Positions 25,603 to 33,067 of a DNA stretch of 64,000 nt are shown here, in pieces. The stretch spans positions 310,001 through 374,000 of the forward strand of contig CAWDNS010000006.1 in the NCBI GenBank assembly GCA_963803775.1. The letters run 5' to 3'. The DNA is from JABCZH01 sp963803775 (GTDB taxonomy: Bacteria > Acidobacteriota > Terriglobia > Terriglobales > Acidobacteriaceae). A program made the translations under genes and the position numbers. The notes below the pieces were generated by a model. The model searched no databases, had not been told where the DNA came from, and was given only the letters and a program-made list of their open reading frames with translations. Positions within the stretch are counted from its first letter, which is position 1; the number at the start of each line of letters is the position of its first letter.

Positions 25603-26424
25603 ATGAGTAAGACCGTTCTGATGTGTCCGCCGACATTTTTTGATGTGCGTGAGGCCAAAAACCCTTATATGGGTCAGCCCGTAGATCGCAAGAAGGCTCA
25701 GCAGCAATGGGATGGCCTGCGGCGCTCATTGGAGGACGCGGGGCTCAAGGTGGAATTGATAAATCCGGTGAAAGACCTTGAAGACATGGTCTTTGCTGCC
25801 AATCAGGTTTTTGTCGGCCAAGCCCGGACCGGAGAAAAGTTCATCGTTCCCAGCCACATGCGCTACCCCTCGCGCCATCAAGAAGTAGCTTTCTACGTAG
25901 ACTGGTTTCGTAGCCGCGGATATAGGGTCCTCGATCTGAACCTTGGGGCAGAATTCCTTGAGGGCCACGGCGATTTGCTCTGGCATCCCGACCGCTCGCG
26001 CATTTGGGCTGCTTACGGATTTCGTTCCACCCCCGGCGGAGTAGAGAAGTTTTCGGCAGAGATGGCAAAAATGGGGTTTCCGGTCACTTCACTTCAACTT
26101 GTGGATGAATACTGCTACCACCTGGATACCTCGTTGTGTCCTCTGAATAACGATGCTGCTCTGATCTATTCCGGCGGATTTTCCTCGAAATCTTTGGCTG
26201 CGATCCGCGCCGGCTTCCCGCGAATCTACGAACTGTCCCGCGACGAAGCCGTGCAATTCATGGGCAACGGTATAGTCGCCAACGGGCGCTTTCTGACGCC
26301 ACGCTTGAACCAGCATTTGTCCGAGATCTTGAGCAAAGAGGGCTTGAGTCCAATTGTGGTGGAGACTTCTGAGTTCGAAAAATCCGGCGGCAGCGCCTTC
26401 TGCATGAAAGCCTTTCTCGATTAG
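25603..26424 (+). CDS. Guanidino-group hydrolase (amidinotransferase/dihydrolase fold)
   Basis: 273-residue pentein-fold enzyme of the arginine deiminase, dimethylarginine hydrolase and amidinotransferase superfamily. Catalytic Cys267 in GGSAFCMK at the end, His173 in YHLDTSL, and an acidic pair in EFLEGHGDL (Glu120, Asp124) are visible. Position 67 is Asn in MVFAANQVFV, where deiminases and DDAH carry an RD. Asn at this site is shared with arginine dihydrolases of the ArgZ/AgrE type, so ammonia-releasing activity on arginine or a related guanidine is plausible. The superfamily is certain; the substrate is not. It is followed by a small gene about 73 bases later. Confidence 0.85.
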   Translation: MSKTVLMCPPTFFDVREAKNPYMGQPVDRKKAQQQWDGLRRSLEDAGLKVELINPVKDLEDMVFAANQVFVGQARTGEKFIVPSHMRYPSRHQEVAFYVDWFRSRGYRVLDLNLGAEFLEGHGDLLWHPDRSRIWAAYGFRSTPGGVEKFSAEMAKMGFPVTSLQLVDEYCYHLDTSLCPLNNDAALIYSGGFSSKSLAAIRAGFPRIYELSRDEAVQFMGNGIVANGRFLTPRLNQHLSEILSKEGLSPIVVETSEFEKSGGSAFCMKAFLD

Positions 26425-26497
26425 ACGAATTCTTCGCCAATCCCCTATGATGGATTCGAGATCATATAATCCGAAATCATAGATGCGAGGTAATCCC

Positions 26498-26734
26498 ATG
26501 TCAGAACCAACTTATGAAGAATTGAAAGCCCGCTTGGCGGAACTGGAAAAGAGTCCACGCCGCACCGGCAGTCTGGAATTCCGTGTTGGCGAAAAAGGTG
26601 GCGTGAGCGTGTACGGATTGGGCCGTTTTCCGGTAACCCTGTACTACGAGCAATGGCAGCGTCTGCTTGAGGCGTCCGAGAAACTCCGCGAGTTTCTGGA
26701 AGAGAACAAGTCCAAACTCAAACTCAAAGAATAA
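26498..26734 (+). CDS. Small conserved helical protein
   Basis: 78 residues. It starts with a short coiled-coil helix (TYEELKARLAELEKSP), has a central beta part (GSLEFRVGEKGGVSVYGLGRFPVTLYYEQW) and ends in another charged helix (KLREFLEENKSKLK). The ATG at 26498 has GAGG 8 bases upstream; an ATG five codons earlier has no such site. TATAAT lies at 26465-26470. The central strand-turn-strand with GLGRFPVTLY is a recognisable module of small bacterial proteins of unknown function. Confidence 0.7.
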   Translation: MSEPTYEELKARLAELEKSPRRTGSLEFRVGEKGGVSVYGLGRFPVTLYYEQWQRLLEASEKLREFLEENKSKLKLKE

Positions 26735-26785
26735 AGAATAGGGACTCTTGAGAACTAGAGTCCTAACCGGGAACTGGCAACGGAT

Positions 26786-27652
26786 TTGAGAGAAGACCCA
26801 ACTCGCCGCGACGCTCTGCGCTTATTGTGCTTGGCGCTCACCGTACCCTTGTCCTCGTTTGCCAAATCATTTCCCATGTCTTCCGATTCCATCCTCACCT
26901 TGCCACCGCCCCCCGCCGATGCCCGCGTGGCTTACGGCACCGATCCCAATCAGTTCGGCGACCTTCGACTGCCCAAGGGCAAAGGCCCGTTCCCGCTGGT
27001 GATGAACATCCACGGCGGTTTTTGGAGAGCAAGATATGACCTGGCTCACGCCGGGCATTTGTGTGCCGCGCTGACCGCGAAAGGGATTGCCACCTGGAAT
27101 GTCGAATACCGCCGCGTGGGCAACCCAGGCGGCGGCTGGCCCGGCACGTTCGAGGATGTGCGTAGCACCTACCGCTTTCTGCCCGAACTCAGGAAACGCT
27201 ACAGCCTCGACGCCAATAAGGTCCTAGTGATGGGTCATTCTGCCGGAGCCCAGCTTGCGCTCTGTCTGGCCGCGCGCGATGCTTCCCTTAAGAATGTCGT
27301 CTCACTAGCCGGGGTCGTGGATTTGCAACAAGCCTGGGAGTTGCATCTCAGCGGAAACGCTGTGGTTGAACTTCTCGGCGGTACGCCGAGCCAAGTGCCG
27401 GAGCACTATCGTGAAGCTGATCCTATGCAGCTTGCAATCGACCATTCCACCACGCAGTGGCTCGTTCACGGCGCAGCGGACGATGTAATCCCTTCCTATT
27501 TCAGTCGAAACTACGCTCAACAAAAAAAGGGGAAGGGCGAAGATGTGCATTATCTGGAGATTTCAACCGCGGGCCACTACGACCTGATTGATCCCCATTC
27601 TCAGGCGTGGCCCAAGGTCGAGGACACGGTTCTGCATCTCCTGGGCTCGTAG
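26786..27652 (+). CDS. Exported alpha/beta hydrolase (esterase)
   Basis: 288 residues with an N-terminal Tat-like or Sec signal (TRRDALRLLCLALTVPLSSFA). The hydrolase fold carries an oxyanion-hole motif NIHGGFW, nucleophile Ser152 in GHSAG (150-154), acid Asp in HGAADDVIP and base His in TAGHYDL. This is the layout of the BD-FAE/kynurenine formamidase-like or acetyl-esterase group. The start is TTG at 26786 with no clear ribosome site; the first ATG in frame is the M of FPMSSDS, 30 residues later, which would remove the signal. Exported esterase is likely, substrate unknown. Confidence 0.82.
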   Translation: MREDPTRRDALRLLCLALTVPLSSFAKSFPMSSDSILTLPPPPADARVAYGTDPNQFGDLRLPKGKGPFPLVMNIHGGFWRARYDLAHAGHLCAALTAKGIATWNVEYRRVGNPGGGWPGTFEDVRSTYRFLPELRKRYSLDANKVLVMGHSAGAQLALCLAARDASLKNVVSLAGVVDLQQAWELHLSGNAVVELLGGTPSQVPEHYREADPMQLAIDHSTTQWLVHGAADDVIPSYFSRNYAQQKKGKGEDVHYLEISTAGHYDLIDPHSQAWPKVEDTVLHLLGS

Positions 27653-27735
27653 AAGGCGCGTCGTTCCTGACGATGCGGGCCCATGACCTTGGTAATCTTC
27701 TCTCCCTCGGTCCAGACCAACATAATGAAGTGGCC

Positions 27736-28086
27736 ATGGCCGAGCAGCGTAAGAACAAACGGACAAAGATGGTCCTACCGGTAAAGGTGTCGATTTCCGG
27801 CGCCACTCATCTTGCCCACACCTTTGACCTCACCTACGTGGGCGCCCGAATCGGCGGTCTACACGCCGATCTCAAGCCTGACCAGGTCGTCTCTTTGCAG
27901 CGCGGCTCGAAGAAAGCCAATTTTCGCGTGGTCTGGGTGCAACAAATCAACCCCAACGAAGTCCAGGCCGGAGTTCAGGCAGTCGACATGCAAAGCAATT
28001 TCTGGGGAGTCGATCTCTCCGAGCAGGAAAAAGAAGGCCGTAACGTCGACGCGCTTATGTCGCTCATGTCCGCCAAGAAGGCTTAG
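27736..28086 (+). CDS. PilZ-domain protein
   Basis: 116 residues from ATG 27736 (alternative 27673). The sequence has KNKRTKMVLPVKVSISG with basic residues in the usual PilZ RxxxR position, then DLTYVGARIGGL in the position of the (D/N)xSxxG motif. The motif is degenerate (S to Y-V-G), so cyclic-di-GMP binding is uncertain. A second beta-barrel half (VSLQRGSKKANFRVVWVQQ, GVQAVDMQSNFWGVDL) follows. The stop overlaps the convergent ketosynthase gene by 4 bases. Confidence 0.72.
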   Translation: MAEQRKNKRTKMVLPVKVSISGATHLAHTFDLTYVGARIGGLHADLKPDQVVSLQRGSKKANFRVVWVQQINPNEVQAGVQAVDMQSNFWGVDLSEQEKEGRNVDALMSLMSAKKA

Positions 28087-29333
28087 GCAACATTCCTCAA
28101 CACTAACGCCGAGTTCTTCGATCCAAACGCAATGCAATTGCAGATGGCATGTTCAATCATCTTCTTCCGCCCTGCCTGCGGCACGTAATCGAGATCGCAT
28201 TCCGGGTCGGGAGTATCGAGATTGATGGTTGGCGGAAGCTGGCTGTTTCGCATTGCAACAATCGTCGCCGCCACTCCCGCGGCGCCACAAGCTCCCTGGG
28301 GATGTCCGATTTGCGATTTCAATGCTGACATAGGAACTTGCTGAGCGTTTTCACCCAGCACCAGCTTCAGTGCACGAGTCTCGATGCGGTCATTCAACTG
28401 AGTCGACGTGCCATGCAGATTCACATAGTGCACATCGCCGGCCGCGATCCCCGCCTCTTTCATCGCCAACCCAATCGCCCGCGCCGGTTCTTCGCCGCAT
28501 TCCTGCAATCGCACGCGATGAAAAGCTTCGCAAGTCGACCCATATCCACAGATCTCCGCCAGCATCCTGGCTCCACGCGCCCGCGCATGTTCATACTCTT
28601 CCAGCACAAACATCCAGGCCCCCTCAGCCAGCACGAAGCCGTCACGATCCACCGAAAACGGCCGCGACCCCCGCTCCGGACTCTGGTTCCACGAGTCCGT
28701 CAAAATCTTCATGAGCAGAAAACCCTTCACGATTCCGAGAGCGATGGGTGCGTCGGCGCCGCCGCTCAGCACCATGTCGAGCCTTCCCGACTGGATCTGC
28801 CGCATGGAATAGCCGAAGGCGTCGGTAGACGACGTGCATCCCGTGGTGATGATGTGGCTGGCCCCGCGCAGACCGAAACGTACATTCAGTTCGCTGGAGA
28901 GCGCGCCCATGACTCCCGTCGGCACGCAGAACAAACTCATCTGTTTATATTGCCGGTGGTAAAACAGACGGTACTGTTCTTCGGTGAACTCTTGTGATCC
29001 GCCGCCCGAACCCATGATCACGCCAAAACGGCGTCTTTCTTCTAGTGGCAGGGAAGCGGCGTCGATGCCGGCATCGTTCAACGCTTCCGTGCCCGCCGCT
29101 ATCGCCAGCGGCAGCACCCGTGAAACATGTTTGCGGTCGCGCTTCTCCACCCACGCCAGCTCATCGAAATCTCGGACTTCCCCAGCAATCTGCACCGGAA
29201 TTTCCGAAGGATCAAACCGCGAGATCCGCCGCACTCCGCTTTTTCCTTCCAGCACGGCGCCGGCGAACGCAGCATTGCCCACGCCATTCGGACTCACCAC
29301 TCCCATGCCGGTAATGACTACGCGTCGTTTCAT
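28083..29333 (-). CDS. Beta-ketoacyl-ACP synthase (FabF/KAS II-like)
   Basis: 416-residue condensing enzyme that extends acyl chains using malonyl-ACP. The Cys-His-His triad is present: Cys166 in ITTGCTSSTDA, His307 in VNLHGTSTQ and His344 in QIGHPQGACG. The HPQGACG form and the divergent SQIGH segment, where FabF usually has SMTGH, suggest a secondary or specialised KAS rather than the housekeeping FabF. No acyl-carrier protein or other fatty-acid genes are nearby. Convergent with the PilZ gene, divergent from ubiD. Confidence 0.9.
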   Translation of the reverse strand: MKRRVVITGMGVVSPNGVGNAAFAGAVLEGKSGVRRISRFDPSEIPVQIAGEVRDFDELAWVEKRDRKHVSRVLPLAIAAGTEALNDAGIDAASLPLEERRRFGVIMGSGGGSQEFTEEQYRLFYHRQYKQMSLFCVPTGVMGALSSELNVRFGLRGASHIITTGCTSSTDAFGYSMRQIQSGRLDMVLSGGADAPIALGIVKGFLLMKILTDSWNQSPERGSRPFSVDRDGFVLAEGAWMFVLEEYEHARARGARMLAEICGYGSTCEAFHRVRLQECGEEPARAIGLAMKEAGIAAGDVHYVNLHGTSTQLNDRIETRALKLVLGENAQQVPMSALKSQIGHPQGACGAAGVAATIVAMRNSQLPPTINLDTPDPECDLDYVPQAGRKKMIEHAICNCIAFGSKNSALVLRNVA

Positions 29334-29410
29334 GGCTGATCAGATGCAGTTTAGCAGGGTCGTGTCCCGCCCTGGCGTCTGTGATGTCAAATCTTTGTCA
29401 CTCTTCTTAC

Positions 29411-29439
29411 CCTGTGATCCTCTGTGTCCTCTGTGGTTA
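29411..29439 (+). repeat. CTCTGTG-type intergenic repeat, single copy (locus C)
   Basis: CCTGTGATCC-TCTGTGTCCTCTGTGGTTA lies between the ketosynthase and ubiD genes, just upstream of a TATAAT at 29456-29461 that may serve ubiD. It is one arm of the inverted repeats seen at loci B, D and F. Confidence 0.6.
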
Positions 29440-29481
29440 CAAGTACTCTCTGCCGTATAATCCAGTGTCTCCGGAGGATTT

Positions 29482-31056
29482 TTGGCTTACGACGATCTAC
29501 GCGACTGGATCCGCGCGCTCGACCGCGCCGGCGAACTAAAGAAGATACGCACCGAAGTCGATCCCAGTCTCGAAGTCACCGAAATCACCGACCGCGTCAG
29601 TAAATCCGGTGGCCCCGCTCTGCTTTTCCAAAACCTCAAAGGCCATCCCGGCGCGCAAGTGCTCATCAACCAATTCGGCTCCGCCCGCCGCATGAATCTC
29701 GCCCTCGAAGTCGACAAACTCGACGAAGTCGCCGACCGCATTCGCGCCTTCATGGACGTCAAATCTCCGCAGGGCTTTCTCGACAAAGTAAAAATGCTGC
29801 CCATGCTGGCCGAAATGGGCAAATTCTTTCCCAAGACGGTCGCGACCGGCCCCTGCAAAGAAGTCATCAAACGCGACAACTTTTCGCTGCTCGATTTTCC
29901 TATTCTCAAATGCTGGCCCCAGGACGCGGGTCGCTTCATCACTTTACCGTGCGTAATCACCCGAGACCCCAATACTGGCAAACGTAATGTAGGGATGTAC
30001 CGGATGCAGGTGTATGACGGTCACACTACCGGCATGCACTGGCAGCGGCAGAAGGTCGGCGCTGAACACTACCGCGAAATGCTGCGACGCGCGGCATCAA
30101 GTTCAGAGGGTGCCCCATCCAAGCCCGGTTTTGGCTTGGGTGGGGATTTTTCCAGATCATCCGTCGATCTCATGGCTCGCTCCTCCGGCGGCTCCGTCCT
30201 CGCCGAGCACACTCCCTCCGGCAAAATGGAAGTTGCTGTCGCCATCGGCACCGACCCGGCCATCACTTTTTCCGCCATTGTTCCCGCGCCGCCCGACGTA
30301 GAGGAATATCTCATCGCGGGATTCCTCCGCCAGAAGCCAGTCGAGCTGGTAAAGTGTGAGACTGTCGATCTCGAAGTCCCTGCCTCCGCCGAAATCATCC
30401 TCGAAGGCCACGTTCACCTCGACGAACTTCGCAGCGAGGGCCCCTTCGGCGACCACACCGGCTTCTACTCGCTCGAAGATCTTTATCCTGTCTTCCACAT
30501 CAGTTGCATCACCCATCGCAAAGACCCTATCTACTCGACCACCATCGTCGGCAAGCCTCCGATGGAAGACGGCTGGATGGGCAAAGCCGTCGAGCGCATT
30601 TTCCTGCCGCTCATGCGCCTCACGATTCCCGAGCTGGTGGACATCAACCTGCCCATCGAAGGCGTCTTTCACAACCTCATGATCGTCTCCATCAAGAAGT
30701 CCTATCCCGGCCAGGCGCGCAAAGTCATGAACGCGGTTTGGTCGCTGGGCCAGGCCATGTTTACTAAGTGCATCATTGTTGTGGATGAAGACGTCAACGT
30801 GCAGGATATCGGCGAAGTCACGCTCAAAGCCCTCAATCACATCGACCCCGAGCGCGACATACAATTCACTCTCGGCCCCGTCGATTCGCTCGACCACGCC
30901 TCGCGCCTGCCCAATTACGGATCAAAGATGGGCATCGACGCCACCCGCAAATGGCCGAGCGAAGGCTTCACCCGCCCCTGGCCCGACGAAATCCTAATGG
31001 ACGAAAAGACTAAGGCGCTCGTGGACAAGAAGTGGAAAGAGTTGGGGCTGGGATAG
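29482..31056 (+). CDS. ubiD: UbiD-family decarboxylase with inserted segment
   Basis: 524-residue prenylated-FMN-dependent decarboxylase. The catalytic residues of the family are seen: Arg174 in GMYRMQV, and Glu319 and Asp324 in EGPFGDHTG. The usual length is about 490. The excess is a 40-45 residue segment at about 203-247 (RAASSSEGAPSKPGF…), whose DNA contains a near-perfect palindrome (30113-30145). It follows the conserved His-Trp-Gln stretch of the prFMN-binding region and would lengthen a surface loop. The start is TTG at 29482 with GGAGGA just upstream. UbiD needs UbiX for cofactor; none is in the window. Similar proteins decarboxylate 4-hydroxybenzoate derivatives or menaquinone precursors. 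Confidence 0.93.
   Translation: MAYDDLRDWIRALDRAGELKKIRTEVDPSLEVTEITDRVSKSGGPALLFQNLKGHPGAQVLINQFGSARRMNLALEVDKLDEVADRIRAFMDVKSPQGFLDKVKMLPMLAEMGKFFPKTVATGPCKEVIKRDNFSLLDFPILKCWPQDAGRFITLPCVITRDPNTGKRNVGMYRMQVYDGHTTGMHWQRQKVGAEHYREMLRRAASSSEGAPSKPGFGLGGDFSRSSVDLMARSSGGSVLAEHTPSGKMEVAVAIGTDPAITFSAIVPAPPDVEEYLIAGFLRQKPVELVKCETVDLEVPASAEIILEGHVHLDELRSEGPFGDHTGFYSLEDLYPVFHISCITHRKDPIYSTTIVGKPPMEDGWMGKAVERIFLPLMRLTIPELVDINLPIEGVFHNLMIVSIKKSYPGQARKVMNAVWSLGQAMFTKCIIVVDEDVNVQDIGEVTLKALNHIDPERDIQFTLGPVDSLDHASRLPNYGSKMGIDATRKWPSEGFTRPWPDEILMDEKTKALVDKKWKELGLG
30113..30145. repeat. Palindromic element inside ubiD
   Basis: Arms 30113-30125 (CCCCATCCAAGCC) and 30133-30145 pair with one G-T wobble around a 7-base loop. 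The GTGCCCCA core is shared with the 51-bp repeats at 31912-31962 and 32459-32509. It is translated in frame as part of the extra loop of UbiD. Confidence 0.7.
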
Positions 31057-31059
31057 ACC

Positions 31060-31098
31060 AGCACTCAGCACTCAGTAGTCAGCACTCAGCATTCAGCC
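31060..31098. repeat. Short tandem CAGCACT/CAGTA repeat
   Basis: Five imperfect units of AGCACTC/AGTAGTC/AGCATTC follow the ubiD stop codon. Related fragments containing CTCAGTGCTCAG occur at 13122-13134 and 20469-20479, suggesting a dispersed short repeat. Confidence 0.5.
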
Positions 31099-31124
31099 AA
31101 ACACCGTCCACGTGGGCCTTCTCC

Positions 31125-31448
31125 CTATGCTCCAATGTGTGCTGTGCCAACACCGTGATCTGCGCTTCTGGGGCGAATGCGCCTACCCACGCCGCTACTC
31201 TCGGCAAGGCGCAGGTCGTAGTCATTTTGCAGGTTGAGCCAGAATTGCGCCGGCAAGCCAAAATATTTTCCCAGCCGCACGGCCGTGTCCGCGCTAATGG
31301 CGCGATCGCCTCGCACAATCTCATAAATGCCGGGGAAGAGCAGGGCCTTAGCCAGCGCGTAGCTGCTTAAGCCCATCGGCTCCATGAATTCTGTTTTGAG
31401 AATTTCTCCTGGATGAACCGCAAATACCTTGTTTTTCTTCCTCGCCAT
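31125..31448 (-). CDS. higA: HigA-family antitoxin (XRE helix-turn-helix)
   Basis: 107 residues from ATG 31448, the second gene of a toxin-antitoxin pair. HigA hallmarks: VHPGEILKTEFMEPMGLSSYALAKAL, then AISADTAVRLGKYFGLPAQFWLNLQNDYDLRLAE. The protein binds and neutralises the HigB ribonuclease and represses the operon through its helix-turn-helix. The toxin gene lies upstream, as is usual for higBA. The start at 31448 is preferred over an upstream extension to 31499, because MARKKNK starts the conserved part. There is a 13-base gap to the toxin stop. Confidence 0.92.
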   Translation of the reverse strand: MARKKNKVFAVHPGEILKTEFMEPMGLSSYALAKALLFPGIYEIVRGDRAISADTAVRLGKYFGLPAQFWLNLQNDYDLRLAESSGVGRRIRPRSADHGVGTAHIGA

Positions 31449-31461
31449 TGTTGTAACTCCC

Positions 31462-31746
31462 TTATCGGTGATAATCCACAACCTCCACATCAAATGCATT
31501 TCCGTCCTGCCACCGAAAACACACGCGATATTGGTTGTTCACTCGAATGCTGTGTTGTCCTGCGCGTGTTCCTCGAAGCGCCTCCAAATGGTTGCCGGGA
31601 GGAACCGCAAGGTTGTCAAGCGCAACCGCCGCATTCAAGATCGCGAGCTTTTTGAATGCTCTACGCTGGAGATCCGGGGGAAGACGTCGGCTCTTGCCGT
31701 GCAGCCATAAAGCCTCCGTCTCACCATCCCGAAAGCTTACGATCAT
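31462..31746 (-). CDS. higB: HigB/RelE-family toxin
   Basis: 94-residue mRNA interferase-type toxin. Typical HigB pattern: SFRDGETEALWLHGKSRRLPPDLQRRAFKKLAILNAA, then LEALRGTRAGQHSIRVNNQYRVCFRWQDGNAFDVEVVDYH with the C-terminal basic/aromatic strand (RVCFRW…VDYH) that makes the active site. First gene of higBA. The pair is bounded by a short ubiD 3'-end relic (31808-31873) and the intact ubiD end (31056), which suggests the module was inserted or retained through local recombination. Confidence 0.92.
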   Translation of the reverse strand: MIVSFRDGETEALWLHGKSRRLPPDLQRRAFKKLAILNAAVALDNLAVPPGNHLEALRGTRAGQHSIRVNNQYRVCFRWQDGNAFDVEVVDYHR

Positions 31747-31807
31747 TGTGCCTATACTAACGCATCGCGGTAGTACTGTAAAGCGTTAGGATATCGCGGG
31801 AGCCCAC

Positions 31808-31873
31808 TAAGGCCTCGACCGCTCCCTGGCCCGGCGTTGGTGGTCGAGAAGTGGAACCAGCTAGGGCTGGAGC
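31808..31873 (+). pseudogene. Relic of a second ubiD 3' end
   Basis: Two blocks align with the last codons of ubiD. TCG-ACC-GCT-CCC-TGG-CCC-GGC matches codons of FTRPWPD, and GTGGTCGAGAAGTGG… matches LVDKKWKELGLG at about 26 of 33 bases. A 33-base segment between the blocks is deleted. It lies beyond higBA on the same strand as ubiD. No functional frame remains. Confidence 0.5.
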
Positions 31874-31911
31874 AGGTCCGCATAGGCGAGGTACGTCTCA
31901 ACTTGCCTATT

Positions 31912-31962
31912 GGAAAGCTCAGGTTAGCTCGCTATCGCTACGCGGAACCTGGGGCACCGGGC
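31912..31962 (-). repeat. 51-bp repeat, left copy (inverted)
   Basis: The minus strand reads GCCCGGTGCCCCA…AACCTGAGCTTTCC. It is about 84% identical (43 of 51) to the plus-strand copy at 32459-32509. The two face each other across a broken FRG-domain gene. Confidence 0.6.
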
Positions 31963-32010
31963 TCCTGCGATGATCGCCGCCACGACTAGACCGCCGGCTT
32001 GAGTCATTTC

Positions 32011-32372
32011 TCACCTTCTTGCTTCCCACATCTGTCGTAGTTCACGCCCGAGACCATCAAGGTCGGGATAGACGACCGATTCGGTTATGCCGGTGTCGCG
32101 GAGTTCCCGCCTGACCTTGTTGATCGAACCGCGCGGGATGGTGATAGAAACTAACCGAGAGCCTCGCATTTGTTGCATCTTCACAAGCCAGTCGGGATCG
32201 CTACCGAAGATCATGATGTTGCATCAAGAAGTACGACTCGAAGTCATCCTCAATCGAGCTTGAGTCTGACTGAGACAGTTGAGTGGCACAGCGGCCAAAC
32301 TCGTTGTACAGATCGTTTTCAATCTCTTGAAGTTTATCGACCGACTTACGTAGTCCGCTCTTCCTTTTACGC
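32011..32372 (-). pseudogene. Broken FRG-domain gene
   Basis: Two minus-strand pieces look like the two ends of an FRG-domain protein. The upstream piece (about 32372-32212) reads LRKSVDKLQEIENDLYNEF then SYFLMQHHDL, resembling the domain's middle block with the conserved QHHG. It meets a stop straight after and has an in-frame TAG upstream. The downstream piece (32214-32011, 67 codons) ends RRELRDTGITESVVYPDLDGLGREL, the usual FRG C-terminal motif. The central part between them is missing. FRG proteins are often part of phage-defence or toxin systems; this one is dead or a fragment. The family call rests on motif memory, not a search. Confidence 0.5.
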
Positions 32373-32458
32373 TAGATTCCCGGCTGGAGGCGTGTCTCGC
32401 GATGCAATGCGTCTTCGGCTCGGAACCACTCGTTCTCCCTGACTAGCTATGTCGATAC

Positions 32459-32509
32459 TGCCCGGCGCCCCATCTTCCGCGTAGCGCCAGCGAGCCAACC
32501 TGGGCATTC
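32459..32509 (+). repeat. 51-bp repeat, right copy
   Basis: Plus strand GCCCGGCGCCCCA…AACCTGGGCATTCC. It is inverted relative to the copy at 31912-31962, with eight differences in 51. Together they bracket about 500 bp including the FRG remnant. Confidence 0.6.
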
Positions 32510-32551
32510 CCTTGACCGCAATTTGACACCACCCCTGAACCTTCCTAGACT

Positions 32552-32782
32552 GTGCCTAGGGAAGTCCCGCTTCAACCCGACAAAGAGGCCCGGCTGGCGC
32601 AAATCGCCGCTCAGAAGGGACTCAACGCCGACGAACTGGCGCAGCAAGTTATCAGCCGCTACTTGGAAGATGACACGCGCTTTGTCGAGGCGGTTAATCT
32701 CGGCCTCGCAGCAGCGCAGCGCGGAGACTTCGTCGACCACGAGGATGTGGGCAAGAAACTGAAGCAGATCCTCGGAGGCTGA
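32552..32782 (+). CDS. CopG/ParD-like ribbon-helix-helix protein, orphan antitoxin
   Basis: 76 residues. The layout is a basic-acidic N-terminal strand (REVPLQPDKEARLAQIAAQKGLNADELAQQVISRYLEDD) then a helical tail (RFVEAVNLGLAAAQRGDFVDHEDVGKKLKQIL), as in ParD/Phd-type antitoxins whose tail wraps a ParE toxin. The start is GTG at 32552; no ATG is in frame upstream. No ParE follows: only 43 bases separate it from the MITE-like element at 32826, and the 17-codon frame in that gap (MRLREAFHEK…) does not read as a toxin. It may be an orphan or a pair cut by the insertion. Confidence 0.6.
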   Translation: MPREVPLQPDKEARLAQIAAQKGLNADELAQQVISRYLEDDTRFVEAVNLGLAAAQRGDFVDHEDVGKKLKQILGG

Positions 32783-32825
32783 TGCGCCTGCGCGAGGCGT
32801 TCCACGAAAAGGCTCCCAACAATCA

Positions 32826-33045
32826 GTCATCCTGAGCGAAGTTGTCGTTCGCAACGCGAACGAGAACGCAGTCGAAGGACCCCATGCCTCCATGCAGGGA
32901 GATGAACTCCGCGAGGCATTCCCGCGATGCTGTCGGGTCACCCGGGAGAACTCCCTGAAGCGTCGCAGATAGTGTCAAGGGAATAGGGATCCTTCGACTC
33001 CGTGGCCGCTTCGCTTCGCGAAACGGCCACTCCGCTCAGGATGAC
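32826..33045. mobile_element. MITE-like element, copy 1
   Basis: 220 bp bounded by 13-bp perfect terminal inverted repeats GTCATCCTGAGCG (32826-32838) and its complement (33033-33045). Internal landmarks shared with copy 2 are AGTCGAAGGACC, ACTCCGCGAGGCATTC and the GGCCGCTTCGC…GGCCACTCCGC palindrome near the right end. No coding frame. No clear target duplication is visible. Confidence 0.7.
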
Positions 33046-33067
33046 AAGTGTGTTGGAGCGGCCGTGG

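Noticed and set aside
31060..31098. Possible CRISPR-like array after ubiD
   Set aside because: Units are 7-14 bases without spacers, so this is a simple tandem repeat.
32447..32941. 164-codon minus-strand frame across the antitoxin and MITE
   Set aside because: Antisense to the antitoxin and composed largely of repeat sequence.
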